A stretch of DNA of 5,878 nucleotides from an uncultured Prevotella sp. (lineage in GTDB: Bacteria > Bacteroidota > Bacteroidia > Bacteroidales > Bacteroidaceae): the NCBI GenBank assembly GCA_937907705.1, contig CALCVP010000085.1, forward strand, positions 1-5,878, in the 5' to 3' direction. A program made the translations under genes and the position numbers. Shown here piece after piece: positions 1-5,842 of the stretch (its first letter is position 1; each line of letters starts with the position of its first letter). The notes under the pieces are model-generated. The model made no database searches and was not told where the DNA came from. It worked only from the letters and a program-made list of their open reading frames with translations.

Positions 1-54
1 TTTATGGCGGTCTGGATATGAGCATAGTTAATTTACACTAATTACGGTAGAACC

Positions 55-86
55 TTTTAATTAGAAAATATTTCAATTAGAAAATA
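55..86. repeat. Two-copy 16-bp tandem duplication
   Basis: Bases 55-70 and 71-86 are adjacent 16-bp units that differ at a single position. Both contain AATTAGAAAATA, preceded by TTTT in the first copy and TTTC in the second. The spacing of 16 bp is not a whole helical turn multiple that would suggest paired binding on one face. The simplest reading is a slippage duplication in AT-rich DNA. Confidence 0.75.
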
Positions 87-166
87 AGCAAGAATATGTT
101 ACTTATTATACTTTCTTTTTATCGGCAGCTTTGTCTAAGGCAAGTAATATGGTTGATAGATTAAAT

Positions 167-200
167 AAAGCCGACTTCATTAGCTGATGAAATCGGCTTT
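167..200 (-). terminator. Probable intrinsic terminator downstream of mrcA
   Basis: The arms 167-180 and 187-200 (AAAGCCGACTTCAT and ATGAAATCGGCTTT) pair over 14 positions with one mismatch and enclose a 6-base loop, TAGCTG. Read on the minus strand, the hairpin is followed by GGCTTTATTTAA, a moderate T-rich tail, and it lies about 97 bases past the mrcA stop. The plus-strand side (GGCTTTGTTG) is less T-rich. It may still act in both directions if a plus-strand gene ends just left of the window. Confidence 0.7.
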
Positions 201-263
201 GTTGTATCATGGTGCTTAAACATTAAGAGAAAGCACACAGATGCTTAATTACTTATTTTGATA

Positions 264-281
264 TGCTGCAATGACGCAGCA
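264..281. other. Small hairpin just after the mrcA stop
   Basis: TGCTGC (264-269) and GCAGCA (276-281) form a perfect 6-bp GC-rich stem with a 6-base loop, beginning about 15 bases past the mrcA stop codon on the minus strand. No T-run follows on either strand, so it is unlikely to terminate transcription by itself. It could protect the 3' end of the mRNA, or it could be chance. Confidence 0.35.
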
Positions 282-296
282 ATACGTGGTTAAAGA

Positions 297-2594
297 TTAT
301 TCGTAAACCTCTTCGATGTCAACTTCGCTAAAGTCATCATCAGAAGCACAGGCATTAAAACCTTCTGGAATATCGAATTTTTCATTGGGGTCATACCCCA
401 GCGACCTATCGGCAAATACTTTTTTCATGAAGTAAGCCCAGATAGGTAAGGCCATGTTGGCACCTTGTCCCATACGAGTGGAATCAAAGTGTATGTCGCG
501 GTCTTCACCACCTACCCAGCAGCCACTTACCAGTGATGGAGTAAAGCCCATAAACCACGCATCGGCATTGCGATTAGTAGTACCCGTTTTGCCACCCATT
601 TCACATTCTACTTTATATTTATAGCGCATTCGGCTTCCTGTACCTCCATCCATAACAGCTTTTAACATCTCAATCATTTTATAGGAACCGTCTTCGCTGA
701 TTACTTCGTTCATGCGGGGCTGGAAAGTAGCTACTACGTTGCCATCGCTATCTTCTATCTTTGTAACATATAATGGTGAGGTGTGTATACCGTGGTTAGC
801 AAATGTGGTATAAGCACTGACCATTTCTTGAACAGATACTTCATTAGGTCCTAAGCACAGCACCATAGAAGGATATACGCCATAGGTATTGATGCCAAAT
901 TCGCGTAGTATTCGTAAGAAATCTTGTGGATTGGTCTTGCTCATCAAATAGGCAGACACCCAGTTATTGGATTGCGACAATGCCCATTTCAGCGTGACCA
1001 TCTGTCCATAGCGAGAATGACTGCTGTTACGAGGTGTCCAATTGCCATAAGAGCGCTGCACATTAGGGGCTACATCACAAGGCGACATGCCATTAGACAT
1101 GCTTAAAGCATAGAGAAATGGCTTAATGGTAGAACCTACTTGGCGACGCCCCTGAGTGGCCATATCATATGTAAAGTGAGTAAAGTCTACTCCTCCGACA
1201 TACGCTTTTACAGCACCAGTGTGTGGATCCATGCTCACAAATCCGGATCGAAGAAATGATTTGATATAGCGGATAGAGTCAAGTGGAGTCATGACGGTAT
1301 CAATATCACCATGATAAGTAAATACAGACATCTCAGTAGGAGTACGGAATGTTTTACGTATTTCTTCTTCACTGTATCCTTGCTCTTTCATTGCTCGGTA
1401 GCGTTCACTTTGCATGATAGACCTGTTAAGTATTGCTTTTACTTCCGAGCGCGTTAGGGCATTAGTAAAAGGTGCATTGGGCTTGTTACGATTTTCCTTT
1501 GTAAAAGCAGGTTGCAGATAGTAGCCTACATGTTTTATAACAGCTTGTTCGGCATATCTCTGCATGCGCGAATCAATGGTGGTAAATATTTTCAAGCCAT
1601 CGGTGTACACATTATAAGGCTCTCCGTTTTTCTTGAAATTTTTGTTGCACCAGCCATATAGAGGGTCTGATACCCAGGCGGTAGAGTCTATTTCATATTG
1701 AACTCTGTTCCACGAAGGATAGTTCTTGAGTTCAGGGCGTTGAGCCATCATATATCGGCGTAGAAACTCTCTAAAATAAGTTGCAATGCCATCTTTGTGG
1801 TCTACACGGTGAAAGTTGAGCGTAAGGGGCTCATTTTCTTCTGCATTAAATTCGCTTTCTGTCAGATAACCTGCTTTGACCATTTGTGCAAGCACTACAT
1901 TGCGCCGCTCTAAAGAACGTTCAGGGTAGCGTACAGGGTTGAAATACGAAGGGTTCTTGCACAGACCAATCAGAGTTGCTGCTTCCGTAAGGCTCAAATC
2001 TTTTGGTTCTTTGCGAAAATAAACGTCAGAAGCAGTCTTTATACCTACTGCATTATGCAGAAAATCAAAATAGTTAAGATACATGGTTATGATTTCCTCT
2101 TTGGTATAATAGCGTTCAAGTTTTATCGCTATAACCCACTCTATAGGCTTTTGAAGCATCCTCTCCATGGTGCTCTTGGCAGTTCCTGAATACAATTGCT
2201 TTGCTAACTGTTGCGTAATGGTAGAACCACCTCCTGCGCTCTTTTGTCCTAATAAGCCACGCTTGATTATGGCACGGGTCAGTGCGATAAAGTCTATACC
2301 TGAGTGTTCGTAAAAACGCTCATCTTCGGTGGCTACCAATGCTTTTACAAGATAAGGTGAAATACTTTTATAATCAACATGGATACGGTTTTCACGATTC
2401 ATGTTATAGGTTCCTAATATCTTACCATCAGAGGAGTATACTTGAGAGGCATAGCGACTGATCGGGTTTTGCAGGTCTTCTATGTCGGGCATATATCCTA
2501 TCCAGCCAAACCAGATTGCGGTAAAAGCAACAAAAAACAACAAAATAGTACCGCCAAGTAAGCCCCATAAAATATGAATAAATGATTTTCGCAT
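297..2594 (-). CDS. mrcA: Class A penicillin-binding protein 1A (bifunctional peptidoglycan glycosyltransferase/transpeptidase)
   Basis: This 765-residue protein polymerises lipid II into glycan strands and cross-links the peptide stems at the periplasmic face of the inner membrane. Residues 1-4 are basic and a single membrane anchor spans about 5-33, with no signal peptidase site evident. The GT51 glycosyltransferase domain (about 50-230) shows ATEDERFYEHSGID with catalytic Glu90, GGGSTITQQLAKQL (121-134), the second conserved Glu152 and YLN (172-174). The transpeptidase domain (about 330-725) shows SxxK as STIK (Ser488 nucleophile, Lys491), SxN as SNN (542-544) and KTGT (669-672). An insertion at about 360-440 precedes the SxxK core, and the C-terminal tail (752-765) is acidic. 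Length and motifs indicate an intact gene. The ATG at 2594 places the basic residues directly before the anchor and lies about 30 bases below a good promoter; no Shine-Dalgarno sequence is visible, as is usual in Bacteroidetes. The paralogue level (PBP1A versus another class A PBP) is by family likeness. Confidence 0.95.
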   Translation of the reverse strand: MRKSFIHILWGLLGGTILLFFVAFTAIWFGWIGYMPDIEDLQNPISRYASQVYSSDGKILGTYNMNRENRIHVDYKSISPYLVKALVATEDERFYEHSGIDFIALTRAIIKRGLLGQKSAGGGSTITQQLAKQLYSGTAKSTMERMLQKPIEWVIAIKLERYYTKEEIITMYLNYFDFLHNAVGIKTASDVYFRKEPKDLSLTEAATLIGLCKNPSYFNPVRYPERSLERRNVVLAQMVKAGYLTESEFNAEENEPLTLNFHRVDHKDGIATYFREFLRRYMMAQRPELKNYPSWNRVQYEIDSTAWVSDPLYGWCNKNFKKNGEPYNVYTDGLKIFTTIDSRMQRYAEQAVIKHVGYYLQPAFTKENRNKPNAPFTNALTRSEVKAILNRSIMQSERYRAMKEQGYSEEEIRKTFRTPTEMSVFTYHGDIDTVMTPLDSIRYIKSFLRSGFVSMDPHTGAVKAYVGGVDFTHFTYDMATQGRRQVGSTIKPFLYALSMSNGMSPCDVAPNVQRSYGNWTPRNSSHSRYGQMVTLKWALSQSNNWVSAYLMSKTNPQDFLRILREFGINTYGVYPSMVLCLGPNEVSVQEMVSAYTTFANHGIHTSPLYVTKIEDSDGNVVATFQPRMNEVISEDGSYKMIEMLKAVMDGGTGSRMRYKYKVECEMGGKTGTTNRNADAWFMGFTPSLVSGCWVGGEDRDIHFDSTRMGQGANMALPIWAYFMKKVFADRSLGYDPNEKFDIPEGFNACASDDDFSEVDIEEVYE

Positions 2595-2629
2595 GGTTTG
2601 TATTTAAGTAGATAAACACTAATTAGCTG

Positions 2630-2661
2630 CAAAAATACTACAATTCTTTTGAAATATCAAT
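2630..2661 (-). promoter_or_regulatory. Bacteroidetes-type promoter for mrcA
   Basis: Read on the minus strand, ATTG (2661-2658, a 3-of-4 match to the -33 TTTG box) is followed after exactly 20 bases by TATTTTTG (2637-2630), a full match to the -7 box TAnnTTTG. The Bacteroidetes primary sigma factor prefers 19-21 bases between these elements. Transcription should start a few bases below 2630, giving a leader of about 30 nt before the mrcA ATG at 2594. Confidence 0.75.
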
Positions 2662-2681
2662 CATAAATTAAAAATTATGCT

Positions 2682-2689
2682 TAACTTAG
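2682..2689 (+). promoter_or_regulatory. Candidate -7 box for the pyrB operon
   Basis: TAACTTAG matches the Bacteroidetes -7 consensus TAnnTTTG at five of six fixed positions. It sits about 36 bases before the pyrB ATG at 2726, which would give a leader of about 30 nt, like the divergent gene. No TTG is present 19-21 bases upstream; the nearest TTTG (2648-2651) is 30 bases away. The call is therefore weak. The promoter may depend on an activator, or the true -7 may lie elsewhere in 2660-2700. Confidence 0.3.
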
Positions 2690-2725
2690 CAGTCGAATTT
2701 GAAATCACAACATTTATCTAAGTTA

Positions 2726-3670
2726 ATGGAAAAGCATAATTTCGTAACGATTGCTGACTTGGACAAGGAAAAGATTCTATACTTGATCAAGTCAGCCCAA
2801 GAGTTTGAAAAACATCCTAATAGGGAACTTCTAAAAGGAAAAGTTGTAGCAACATTATTCTTTGAACCGTCTACTCGTACGCGCTTGAGCTTTGAGACTG
2901 CGGCAAACAGATTGAGTGCTCGAGTGATAGGATTTAGTGATGCAAAAGTTACCAGCGCGACAAAAGGTGAGACCCTTAAAGATACGATATTGATGGTTTC
3001 TAACTATGCTGATGTTATTGTGATGAGGCATTACATAGAAGGAGCTGCGCAATATGCAAGCGAGATAGCTCCTGTTCCTATTGTCAATGCAGGCGATGGC
3101 GCACATCAACATCCATCACAGTGTATGCTTGACCTTTATTCTATTTACAAAACACAAGGAACACTTGAGAATTTGAACATATTTCTCGTCGGAGATTTAA
3201 AATATGGCCGCACTGTTCATTCTCTTATTATGGCCATGAGACATTTTAATCCTACATTTCATTTTATCGCTCCTAAAGAACTTGCAATGCCTCAAGAGTA
3301 TAAACTCTATTGCAAGCAACATAATATAAAGTATGTTGAGCACACTGCTTTCAATGAAAAAATAATAGCAGATGCCGATATTCTTTATATGACGCGTGTA
3401 CAAAAAGAACGTTTCTCTGATTTGATGGAGTATGAAAAGGTGAAGAATGTATATATATTAAAAAATGAAATGCTAAAGGAGGCAAGGCCTAACATGAAGA
3501 TTCTTCATCCTTTACCACGTGTCAATGAAATAGATTATGCCGTTGATGAAAATCCACATGCATATTATATCCAGCAGGCACAGAATGGACTTTATGCGCG
3601 CGAAGCTATCATCTGTGATGTACTTGGCATAACTCTTGATGAAATAAAAAACGATAAAACAATTATCTAA
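2726..3670 (+). CDS. pyrB: Aspartate carbamoyltransferase catalytic subunit
   Basis: This cytoplasmic enzyme condenses carbamoyl phosphate with L-aspartate to N-carbamoyl-aspartate, the committed step of pyrimidine synthesis. From the ATG at 2726 the protein has 314 residues, about the usual length for the family. The carbamoyl-phosphate domain shows FEPSTRTRLSFE (46-57, with the STRTR loop at 49-53), the mobile-loop Ser77 and Lys80 in TSATKGETL, MRHxxEGA (100-107) and GDGAHQHPSQ (123-132, His129 and Gln132). The aspartate domain shows DLKYGRTVHSL (157-167, Arg162), TRVQKERF (223-230) and HPLPR (261-265). The frame stays open upstream to a TTG at 2699, but that codon lies roughly where transcription would begin and adds nine residues ahead of the family N-terminus (MEKHNFVTIADL), so the ATG is preferred. 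It is the first gene of a probable pyrB-pyrI-glyA unit and is divergent from mrcA. No active-site residue I checked is missing. Confidence 0.96.
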   Translation: MEKHNFVTIADLDKEKILYLIKSAQEFEKHPNRELLKGKVVATLFFEPSTRTRLSFETAANRLSARVIGFSDAKVTSATKGETLKDTILMVSNYADVIVMRHYIEGAAQYASEIAPVPIVNAGDGAHQHPSQCMLDLYSIYKTQGTLENLNIFLVGDLKYGRTVHSLIMAMRHFNPTFHFIAPKELAMPQEYKLYCKQHNIKYVEHTAFNEKIIADADILYMTRVQKERFSDLMEYEKVKNVYILKNEMLKEARPNMKILHPLPRVNEIDYAVDENPHAYYIQQAQNGLYAREAIICDVLGITLDEIKNDKTII

Positions 3671-3765
3671 AGACTAATGGCTGGGCTTGCATATAGCCGT
3701 TTGCGCTGTTCAACGATGTAAACGTAAAGAGAAAAAAGCTCAACCGGGAATGTTAACTTTTTATT
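3671..3765 (+). other. pyrB-pyrI intergenic spacer
   Basis: The 95-bp gap is wide for two genes encoding subunits of one complex. Its left part is more GC-rich than the flanks and contains weak complementarities, such as GGCT with AGCC (about 3679-3698) and CGTTT with AAACG (about 3698-3725). Neither is stable enough to call a terminator, and no T-run follows. I see no promoter with both -33 and -7 boxes. A 14-codon frame (3677-3721) is probably chance. Confidence 0.4.
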
Positions 3766-4227
3766 ATGACTGCAAATAAGAAAGAAAGACTGGTTGCCGC
3801 TATAGAAAACGGTACAGTGATAGACCATATACCATCAGAAAAAACCTATGAGGTTGCTAATGTGTTGGAACTTCAAAATCTGAAATCTGTTATTACTATA
3901 GGTTATAATTACCTTTCAAAGAAAATCGGACATAAAGGCATTATAAAGATTGAAGATAAGTTCTTTACCGATGAGGAGATTTCCAGACTTTCGGTAGTGG
4001 CACCTAATGTTGTGCTCAATATCATCAGAAATTATGAGGTGGTGGAGAAAAAAACTGTTGAGACACCTGATGAATTAAGGGGGATTGTTAAATGTAATAA
4101 TCCAAAATGTATTACTAACAATGAACCCATGCAGACCGTATTTCATGTGATAGACAAAGAACACGGAGTCCTGAAATGCCATTACTGCGACAAGGAGCAA
4201 GAAATAAGCAAAGTTAAGCTCGTCTGA
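3766..4227 (+). CDS. pyrI: Aspartate carbamoyltransferase regulatory subunit
   Basis: PyrI is the non-catalytic chain that joins PyrB trimers into the allosteric holoenzyme and, in the enteric enzyme, binds nucleotide effectors such as CTP and ATP. The protein has 153 residues, the normal length. The N-terminal allosteric domain (about 7-100) carries the family segment IENGTVIDHIP (13-23) and the GHKGIIKIEDKFF stretch (55-67). The C-terminal zinc domain holds four cysteines as Cys110-x4-Cys115 and Cys138-x2-Cys141, matching the structural zinc site that contacts PyrB. The start is firm: an in-frame TAA at 3754-3756 rules out an earlier start, and ATG 3766 is the first start codon after it. 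It follows pyrB by 95 bp and precedes glyA by 43 bp. Effector specificity cannot be read from the sequence. Confidence 0.96.
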   Translation: MTANKKERLVAAIENGTVIDHIPSEKTYEVANVLELQNLKSVITIGYNYLSKKIGHKGIIKIEDKFFTDEEISRLSVVAPNVVLNIIRNYEVVEKKTVETPDELRGIVKCNNPKCITNNEPMQTVFHVIDKEHGVLKCHYCDKEQEISKVKLV

Positions 4228-4270
4228 ATTTTACCATTGTATAATGCCTAAATCCTAAAACCATTAAGAT

Positions 4271-5551
4271 ATGAAAAGAGATCAAGTTATTTTTGACCTA
4301 ATAGAGAAAGAACATCAACGGCAGTTGAAAGGTATCGAACTTATTGCTTCTGAAAACTTTGTAAGTGATGAAGTGATGCAGGCAATGGGGTCATGCCTTA
4401 CTAATAAATACGCTGAAGGACTTCCTGCTAAGCGTTATTATGGTGGATGTGGAGTAGTTGATGAAGTTGAAAATATTGCCATTGAGCGAGTAAAAAAGCT
4501 GTTTGGAGCTGAGTTCGCCAATGTGCAGCCTCACTCTGGAGCACAAGCTAATGCCGCTGTATTGCTGGCAGTGCTTAATCCAGGCGATACTTTTATGGGA
4601 CTTAATCTGGCTCATGGCGGTCACTTGTCTCATGGTTCAAGCGTTAATACCTCAGGTATCCTTTATCATGCGGTTGGATATGACCTTAATAAAAAAACCG
4701 GAAGAGTGGATTATGATGAGATGGAACAACTCGCTTTAGAGCATAAGCCTAAATTAATTATAGGTGGTGGCTCTGCGTATAGTCGCGAATGGGATTATAA
4801 ACGCATGAGAGCAATTGCTGACAAGGTAGGGGCTTTGCTCATGATAGATATGGCACATCCCGCAGGCCTTATTGCTGCAGGCCTGCTTGACAATCCTGTT
4901 AAATATGCTCACATTGTTACTTCTACAACGCATAAAACATTGCGTGGACCAAGAGGCGGCATCATTCTTATGGGAAAAGACTTTGAAAATCCATGGGGGA
5001 AGAAAACTCCAAAAGGTCAGATAAAAATGATGAGCCAATTGCTTAACAGTGCAGTATTCCCAGGTACGCAAGGCGGACCATTAGAACATGTCATCGCAGC
5101 TAAGGCTGTCGCCTTTAATGAGGCGTTGCAACCCGAATTTAAAGAGTGGGCTTTGCAGGTCAAGAAGAATGCAGCGGTACTTGCTGAAGAGTTGATAAAG
5201 CGTGGCTTCTCTATTGTATCTGGTGGTACAGACAACCATTCTATGCTGGTAGATCTGCGTTCCAAGTATCCTGACCTTACAGGTAAAGTAGCTGAAAACG
5301 CTTTGGTTGCTGCTGATATTACAGTAAACAAGAATATGGTTCCTTATGACAGTCGTAGCGCATTCCAAACTTCAGGCATACGTCTTGGAACAGCCGCTAT
5401 TACCACTCGTGGAGCAAAAGAAGATTTAATGCTGCAAATAGCAGAAATGATAGAAGAAGTGCTTAACGCGCCAGAAGACGAACAGGTTATTGCTAATGTG
5501 CGTAAGCGTGTAAATGCAACAATGGCCAATTATCCATTGTTTGCTTATTGA
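4271..5551 (+). CDS. glyA: Serine hydroxymethyltransferase
   Basis: This cytoplasmic PLP enzyme interconverts serine plus tetrahydrofolate with glycine plus 5,10-methylene-tetrahydrofolate, supplying one-carbon units for dTMP, purines and methionine. The 426-residue sequence shows the family signatures in order: ELIASEN (23-29), LTNKYAEG...KRYYGG (43-59), HSGAQAN (88-94), LAHGGHLSHG (113-122), the PLP-contacting MIDMAHPAG (191-199, Asp193 and His196), the Schiff-base lysine Lys222 in STTHKTLRGPRGG, and the substrate-carboxylate Arg371 in SGIRLGT. A segment at about 236-258 (KDFENPWGKKTPKGQIKMM) makes it longer than the E. coli protein; from memory this is normal for Bacteroidetes homologues. 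The ATG at 4271 yields the expected N-terminus. It lies 43 bp after pyrI. The gap contains TACCATTG (4232-4239), a near -7 box but without a -33 partner, so read-through from pyrI is more likely than a private promoter. A strong terminator follows. Confidence 0.97.
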   Translation: MKRDQVIFDLIEKEHQRQLKGIELIASENFVSDEVMQAMGSCLTNKYAEGLPAKRYYGGCGVVDEVENIAIERVKKLFGAEFANVQPHSGAQANAAVLLAVLNPGDTFMGLNLAHGGHLSHGSSVNTSGILYHAVGYDLNKKTGRVDYDEMEQLALEHKPKLIIGGGSAYSREWDYKRMRAIADKVGALLMIDMAHPAGLIAAGLLDNPVKYAHIVTSTTHKTLRGPRGGIILMGKDFENPWGKKTPKGQIKMMSQLLNSAVFPGTQGGPLEHVIAAKAVAFNEALQPEFKEWALQVKKNAAVLAEELIKRGFSIVSGGTDNHSMLVDLRSKYPDLTGKVAENALVAADITVNKNMVPYDSRSAFQTSGIRLGTAAITTRGAKEDLMLQIAEMIEEVLNAPEDEQVIANVRKRVNATMANYPLFAY

Positions 5552-5573
5552 TATTTCTTACTATTCTTGTTTC

Positions 5574-5589
5574 ATACTTTATAAAGTAT
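5574..5589. repeat. Perfect 16-bp palindrome after glyA
   Basis: ATACTTTATAAAGTAT is fully self-complementary with no central gap and does not extend outward. It lies 22 bases after the glyA stop and 8 bases before the terminator stem. Its AT-richness and lack of a loop make it a poor RNA hairpin. It could be a dimeric regulator site or chance in AT-rich DNA. Confidence 0.5.
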
Positions 5590-5596
5590 ATTTCAA

Positions 5597-5643
5597 CAAG
5601 GAGAAAATGGTATAAATAGAGCCATTTTCTCCTTGCTTCTTTA
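5597..5643 (+). terminator. Intrinsic terminator of the pyrB-pyrI-glyA unit
   Basis: The arms CAAGGAGAAAATGG (5597-5610) and CCATTTTCTCCTTG (5622-5635) pair perfectly over 14 bp around an 11-base loop, beginning 46 bases after the glyA stop. The following bases, CTTCTTTATT, are T-rich but interrupted. The stem is long and exact, so it is the clear end of the operon. It also provides a symmetrical structure for transcripts arriving from the right. Confidence 0.85.
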
Positions 5644-5707
5644 TTAAAGATTATGATTTATATATAAACAGTACAGCTTAATTCGTTCTTTTAATTGTAT
5701 TGTGTGC

Positions 5708-5750
5708 GCTAAAAGCTATGCAATCGGCCTCCGTTTGCATAGCTTTTAGC
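5708..5750. repeat. Long perfect inverted repeat (16-bp stem hairpin)
   Basis: GCTAAAAGCTATGCAA (5708-5723) and its exact complement TTGCATAGCTTTTAGC (5735-5750) flank an 11-base loop, TCGGCCTCCGT. Neither strand continues into a T-run, so it is not a typical intrinsic terminator. It overlaps the first two copies of the 22-bp repeat array, and the pairing arises partly because neighbouring repeat units resemble each other's complements. Confidence 0.85.
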
Positions 5751-5820
5751 CTCCGATTGCAGTGCAATCGCCCATTGATAGCTGTGCTTTTGTAAGCCGA
5801 TAGCGGTGCAATCGGCATCA
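5711..5820. repeat. Degenerate 22-bp tandem repeat array, five copies
   Basis: Units begin at 5711, 5733, 5755, 5777 and 5799. All five have GC at unit positions 5-6 and again at 10-11. Units 3, 4 and 5 begin GATTGCAGTGC, GATAGCTGTGC and GATAGCGGTGC. The second half alternates: units 1, 3 and 5 continue AATCGG or AATCGC, while units 2 and 4 continue TTTTAG or TTTTGT. Units 1 and 2 end GCCTCC. Units 1 and 5 agree at about 16 of 22 positions by eye. The unit length is not a multiple of three, which argues against coding. There are no spacers, so it is not a CRISPR array. The family is not one I can name. Confidence 0.7.
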
Positions 5821-5842
5821 GAACGTATCTTTTCCACGTAGG

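Larger units (their letters stand above)
1..296. other. Intergenic region downstream of mrcA, no supported gene
   Basis: This AT-rich stretch contains no open frame with recognisable protein similarity. Short frames at the left edge run into stops at 19-21, 29-31 and 39-41, so a few C-terminal codons of a neighbouring plus-strand gene could lie in the first 40 bases, but nothing identifies one. What can be seen is a 16-bp tandem duplication (55-86), a terminator-like hairpin (167-200) and a small hairpin close to the mrcA stop (264-281). I found no tRNA or riboswitch-like fold by eye. Confidence 0.6.

Noticed and set aside
924..1106. A 60-codon plus-strand open frame inside mrcA
   Set aside because: It lies antisense to the transpeptidase domain of mrcA, where that gene's catalytic motifs are intact; its composition is that of a shadow frame.
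2646..2689. Full -33/-7 promoter for pyrB using TTTG at 2648-2651
   Set aside because: The distance to the -7 candidate is 30 bases, far outside the 19-21 bases expected for the Bacteroidetes sigma factor.
3677..3721. A 14-codon frame between pyrB and pyrI as a leader peptide
   Set aside because: It has no regulatory codon run, is not followed by an attenuator hairpin with a T-run, and is short enough to be chance.
4228..4270. Glycine or tetrahydrofolate riboswitch ahead of glyA
   Set aside because: The gap is only 43 bp, too short for either aptamer plus an expression platform.
4754..5368. Overlapping minus-strand open frames of about 95-105 codons inside glyA
   Set aside because: All run antisense to the conserved glyA coding sequence, overlap one another in different frames and show no family likeness.
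5711..5820. CRISPR array
   Set aside because: The units are contiguous with no spacers, are poorly conserved among themselves, and no cas genes are present.
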